From positions 1 through 64,000 of the forward strand of contig NZ_JOCX01000015.1 in assembly GCF_000717915.1 (NCBI RefSeq): a DNA stretch of 64,000 bases. Direction: 5' to 3'. Positions 62,601-64,000 of this stretch are shown here, piece by piece. Every line of letters starts with the position of its first letter. Position 1 is the stretch's first letter. The notes under the pieces are model-generated. The model worked only from the letters and a program-made list of their open reading frames with translations. It did not search any database and was not told the origin of the DNA. A program made the translations under genes and the position numbers. The stretch comes from Streptomyces sp. NRRL S-244 (GTDB taxonomy: Bacteria > Actinomycetota > Actinomycetes > Streptomycetales > Streptomycetaceae).

Positions 62601-63691
62601 CCGATCTCTTCGCACGCGGCCCTGTACTTGTCGGTGCAGATCTCGGCGATGGTGTAGACGCCGTCCTCGACCACGGTCGACCTGACGTTGCTCTTGGTCA
62701 GCGGAACGCCCGGGACGAGCACGGACGGCACGCCCTTGGTGGTCGGGCTGTCGACGATCTGGTTGATCAGTCCGTCGATCTTCTCGCCCTGGGCGAGGGC
62801 GACGGCCATCTCCGCGGCGGCTGCGGCCTCGGGGGCGTAGCGCTTGTAGACGGTCATGTACTGCTCGCCCGCCACGATCCGCTGCACGCCGGCGAGTTCG
62901 GCGTCCTGACCGGTGACCGGGGGAAGGGTGGAGACTCCGGCGGCCTTGAGGGCGCTGATGATGCCGCCCGCCATGCCGTCGTTGGCGGAGTAGACGCCGA
63001 TGATCTTTCCCTTGCCGAGTGCGGAGAGCGCGGCGGCCATGTTGGTGTTGGCGTTCTCCGGCTTCCAGTCGACGGTGTCGTACTCCTTGCCGACGTTCAC
63101 CTTGCCGTCGAGGACGAAGTGCGCACCGGACTTGAAGCCCTTGGCGTTCGGGTCGGTGACCGAGCCGTTCATCATGACGATCTGGCCGTCCTTGGCCTTG
63201 TCGCCGAGCGCCTCCAGCAGGGCCTTGCCCTGGACCTTGCCCACGTCTTCGTTGTCGAAGGAGGTGTAGGCGTCGATCGGACCTTCGGCGAGGCGGTCGT
63301 AGGCGATGACCGGAATACCGGCGTCCTTGGCCTTCTTGACCGAGCCGGCTATTGCCTTCGCGTCCACCGCGTCGATGATGAGGACATTCACCTTGCGGGT
63401 GATCATCGCTTCGACCTGGGCGTTCTGGGCGGCCGCATCCTGCTTGGCATTGGCATAGACCACTTGGCCCTTACCGCGCGTGAATTTGGCGATTTCCTTC
63501 TCGATCAGCGGCTTGTCGAACTTCTCGTAGCGCGCCGTCTGGTCCTCCGGAAGCAGGAGACCGACCTTGATGGCCTCGCTCTTGGCGGAGCCGCCCGCGC
63601 CGGCGCCCTCCGTACTGCCGCAGGCGGCGAGCGAGGCGGAAACCGCGGTGGCGGCGACCGCTACGACGACCCGACCGAGATGCGTGTTCAC
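62591..63691 (-). CDS. sugar ABC transporter substrate-binding lipoprotein (xylose/ribose type)
   Basis: A 366-residue periplasmic-binding-protein-like lipoprotein of the XylF/RbsB group. GGGAGG precedes the GTG start. The lipobox is SLAAC. Marks of the type I fold are IKVGLLLPEDQTARYEKFDKPL, NVLIIDAVDAKAIAGSVKKAKDAGIPVIAYDR, and GVYSANDGMAGGIISALKAAGV, which fit xylose-type binders. No ATPase or permease gene follows in the window; they could lie beyond the right edge. A perfect LacI-type palindrome lies 94 bases before the start. Confidence 0.93.
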   Translation of the reverse strand: MNTHLGRVVVAVAATAVSASLAACGSTEGAGAGGSAKSEAIKVGLLLPEDQTARYEKFDKPLIEKEIAKFTRGKGQVVYANAKQDAAAQNAQVEAMITRKVNVLIIDAVDAKAIAGSVKKAKDAGIPVIAYDRLAEGPIDAYTSFDNEDVGKVQGKALLEALGDKAKDGQIVMMNGSVTDPNAKGFKSGAHFVLDGKVNVGKEYDTVDWKPENANTNMAAALSALGKGKIIGVYSANDGMAGGIISALKAAGVSTLPPVTGQDAELAGVQRIVAGEQYMTVYKRYAPEAAAAAEMAVALAQGEKIDGLINQIVDSPTTKGVPSVLVPGVPLTKSNVRSTVVEDGVYTIAEICTDKYRAACEEIGLK

Positions 63692-63784
63692 GAGGTAAAC
63701 CTCCCTGAGCAGGCCGTGTCCTTGCGGCCGAGGTAGACGCAGTCAACTCGGCGCCGACACCCCCGTCAAGAAGTGAATTATTAA

Positions 63785-63808
63785 CGTGATGGCAACGTTG
63801 CCATCACG
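63785..63808. promoter_or_regulatory. LacI/GalR-type operator
   Basis: A perfect 24-base palindrome: CGTGATGGCAAC followed by its exact reverse complement, with the central CG typical of LacI-family sites. It lies upstream of the sugar-binding gene, probably near its promoter; the regulator is not in the window. Confidence 0.85.
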
Positions 63809-63918
63809 CTCCGCATCGACGCAATTCGGCTATTAGCGCGCCTTTTCCGCACGATTGACCCTGCGGCGGAAGTTCAAGTTATGAAGAGGTTCGGGCGGGC
63901 AAATGCCCGGCGTTTGGA

Positions 63919-63950
63919 GGAGGCGCCGCGTGCGAGCCGTCGGCGCCTCC
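63919..63950 (-). terminator. hairpin near the right edge
   Basis: GGAGGCGCCG pairs with CGGCGCCTCC around a 12-base loop, downstream of a minus-strand stop at 63964-63966. It probably ends the gene entering from the right. Confidence 0.65.
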
Positions 63951-63963
63951 CGTCACGAAAGCC

Positions 63964-64000
63964 TCAGGCCTCGGCCGGCCGGCTCACCGGCTCACGGCGC
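63964..64000 (-). CDS. possible 3' end of an unseen gene (right edge)
   Basis: The last codons would read RREPVSRPAEA and stop at 63964-63966. Support is only the open frame of about a dozen codons and the terminator-like hairpin just downstream; no product can be named. Confidence 0.3.
   Translation of the reverse strand, partial: RREPVSRPAEA

Larger units (their letters stand above)
63692..64000. other. promoter region of the sugar-binding gene and right-edge spacer
   Basis: Contains the operator at 63785-63808 and A+T-rich sequence around 63770-63850. A 10-base stem (63919-63928 with 63941-63950) and a short open minus frame ending at 63964 suggest another minus-strand gene ending there. 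Confidence 0.45.

Overview
The window is about 72% G+C, codes densely on both strands with GTG and TTG starts and strong third-position G/C bias, and carries WhiB, mycothiol-dependent-isomerase-like and Tat-exported proteins. This points to a Streptomyces (or close relative) chromosome. It holds about 59 genes, two of them broken. I see no tRNA or rRNA gene, no complete IS element and no CRISPR array. Many genes are exported, membrane or regulatory proteins, so this looks like accessory chromosome rather than core.

1-10.5 kb: a NarL/DesK-type two-component pair (regulator cut by the left edge) whose kinase has an extra C-terminal membrane anchor and exported domain; a multi-spanning membrane protein; a secreted GH15-type glycosidase; a secreted PIG-L deacetylase with a lectin/propeller-like C-terminus; and a Pro-rich Ser/Thr kinase. 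10.5-19 kb: a DinB-like protein, a 194-bp palindromic element, small membrane proteins, a MazG-like protein, a Tat-exported phospholipase C, an AlkD-like protein, an iron-box-preceded siderophore-type acyltransferase, a SnoaL-like protein and an aminoglycoside-phosphotransferase-fold kinase. 19-28 kb: an AraC regulator divergent from a dienelactone hydrolase, an orphan antitoxin-like protein, a BtrH-like/AMP-ligase pair, a channel-like membrane protein, and a TetR regulator facing a cupin/hydrolase operon across dense dyads.

28-43 kb: a frameshifted small secreted protein, a Tat multicopper oxidase, a WhiB protein, an MFS exporter whose leader is almost entirely a terminator-like hairpin that also holds the ribosome binding site, a maleylpyruvate-isomerase-like protein, a GNAT, an ABC half-transporter, secreted proteins, a beta-lactamase-fold hydrolase, and a TetR-MFS-carotenoid oxygenase locus whose oxygenase has an internal deletion. 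43-49 kb: a zinc metalloprotease with a ricin-type lectin domain, then a HelR-type RNA polymerase-associated helicase preceded by a rifamycin-associated element, then a PKD/repeat secreted protein and an ATP-grasp protein.

49-64 kb: an ECF sigma factor overlapping a CU044_5270-type membrane protein, small secreted proteins, another MFS exporter, and a six-gene operon (membrane-fusion protein, MacB-type ATPase, FtsX-type permease, DUF5666-like protein, OmpR regulator, sensor kinase) divergent from a Cys-repeat lipoprotein. The window ends with a xylose-type sugar-binding lipoprotein behind a perfect LacI-type operator.

Clearest regulatory signals: the rifamycin element at helR, the iron box at 16728, the leader hairpin at 32597-32635, paired TetR operators at 42504 and 43190, and the LacI-type palindrome at 63785.
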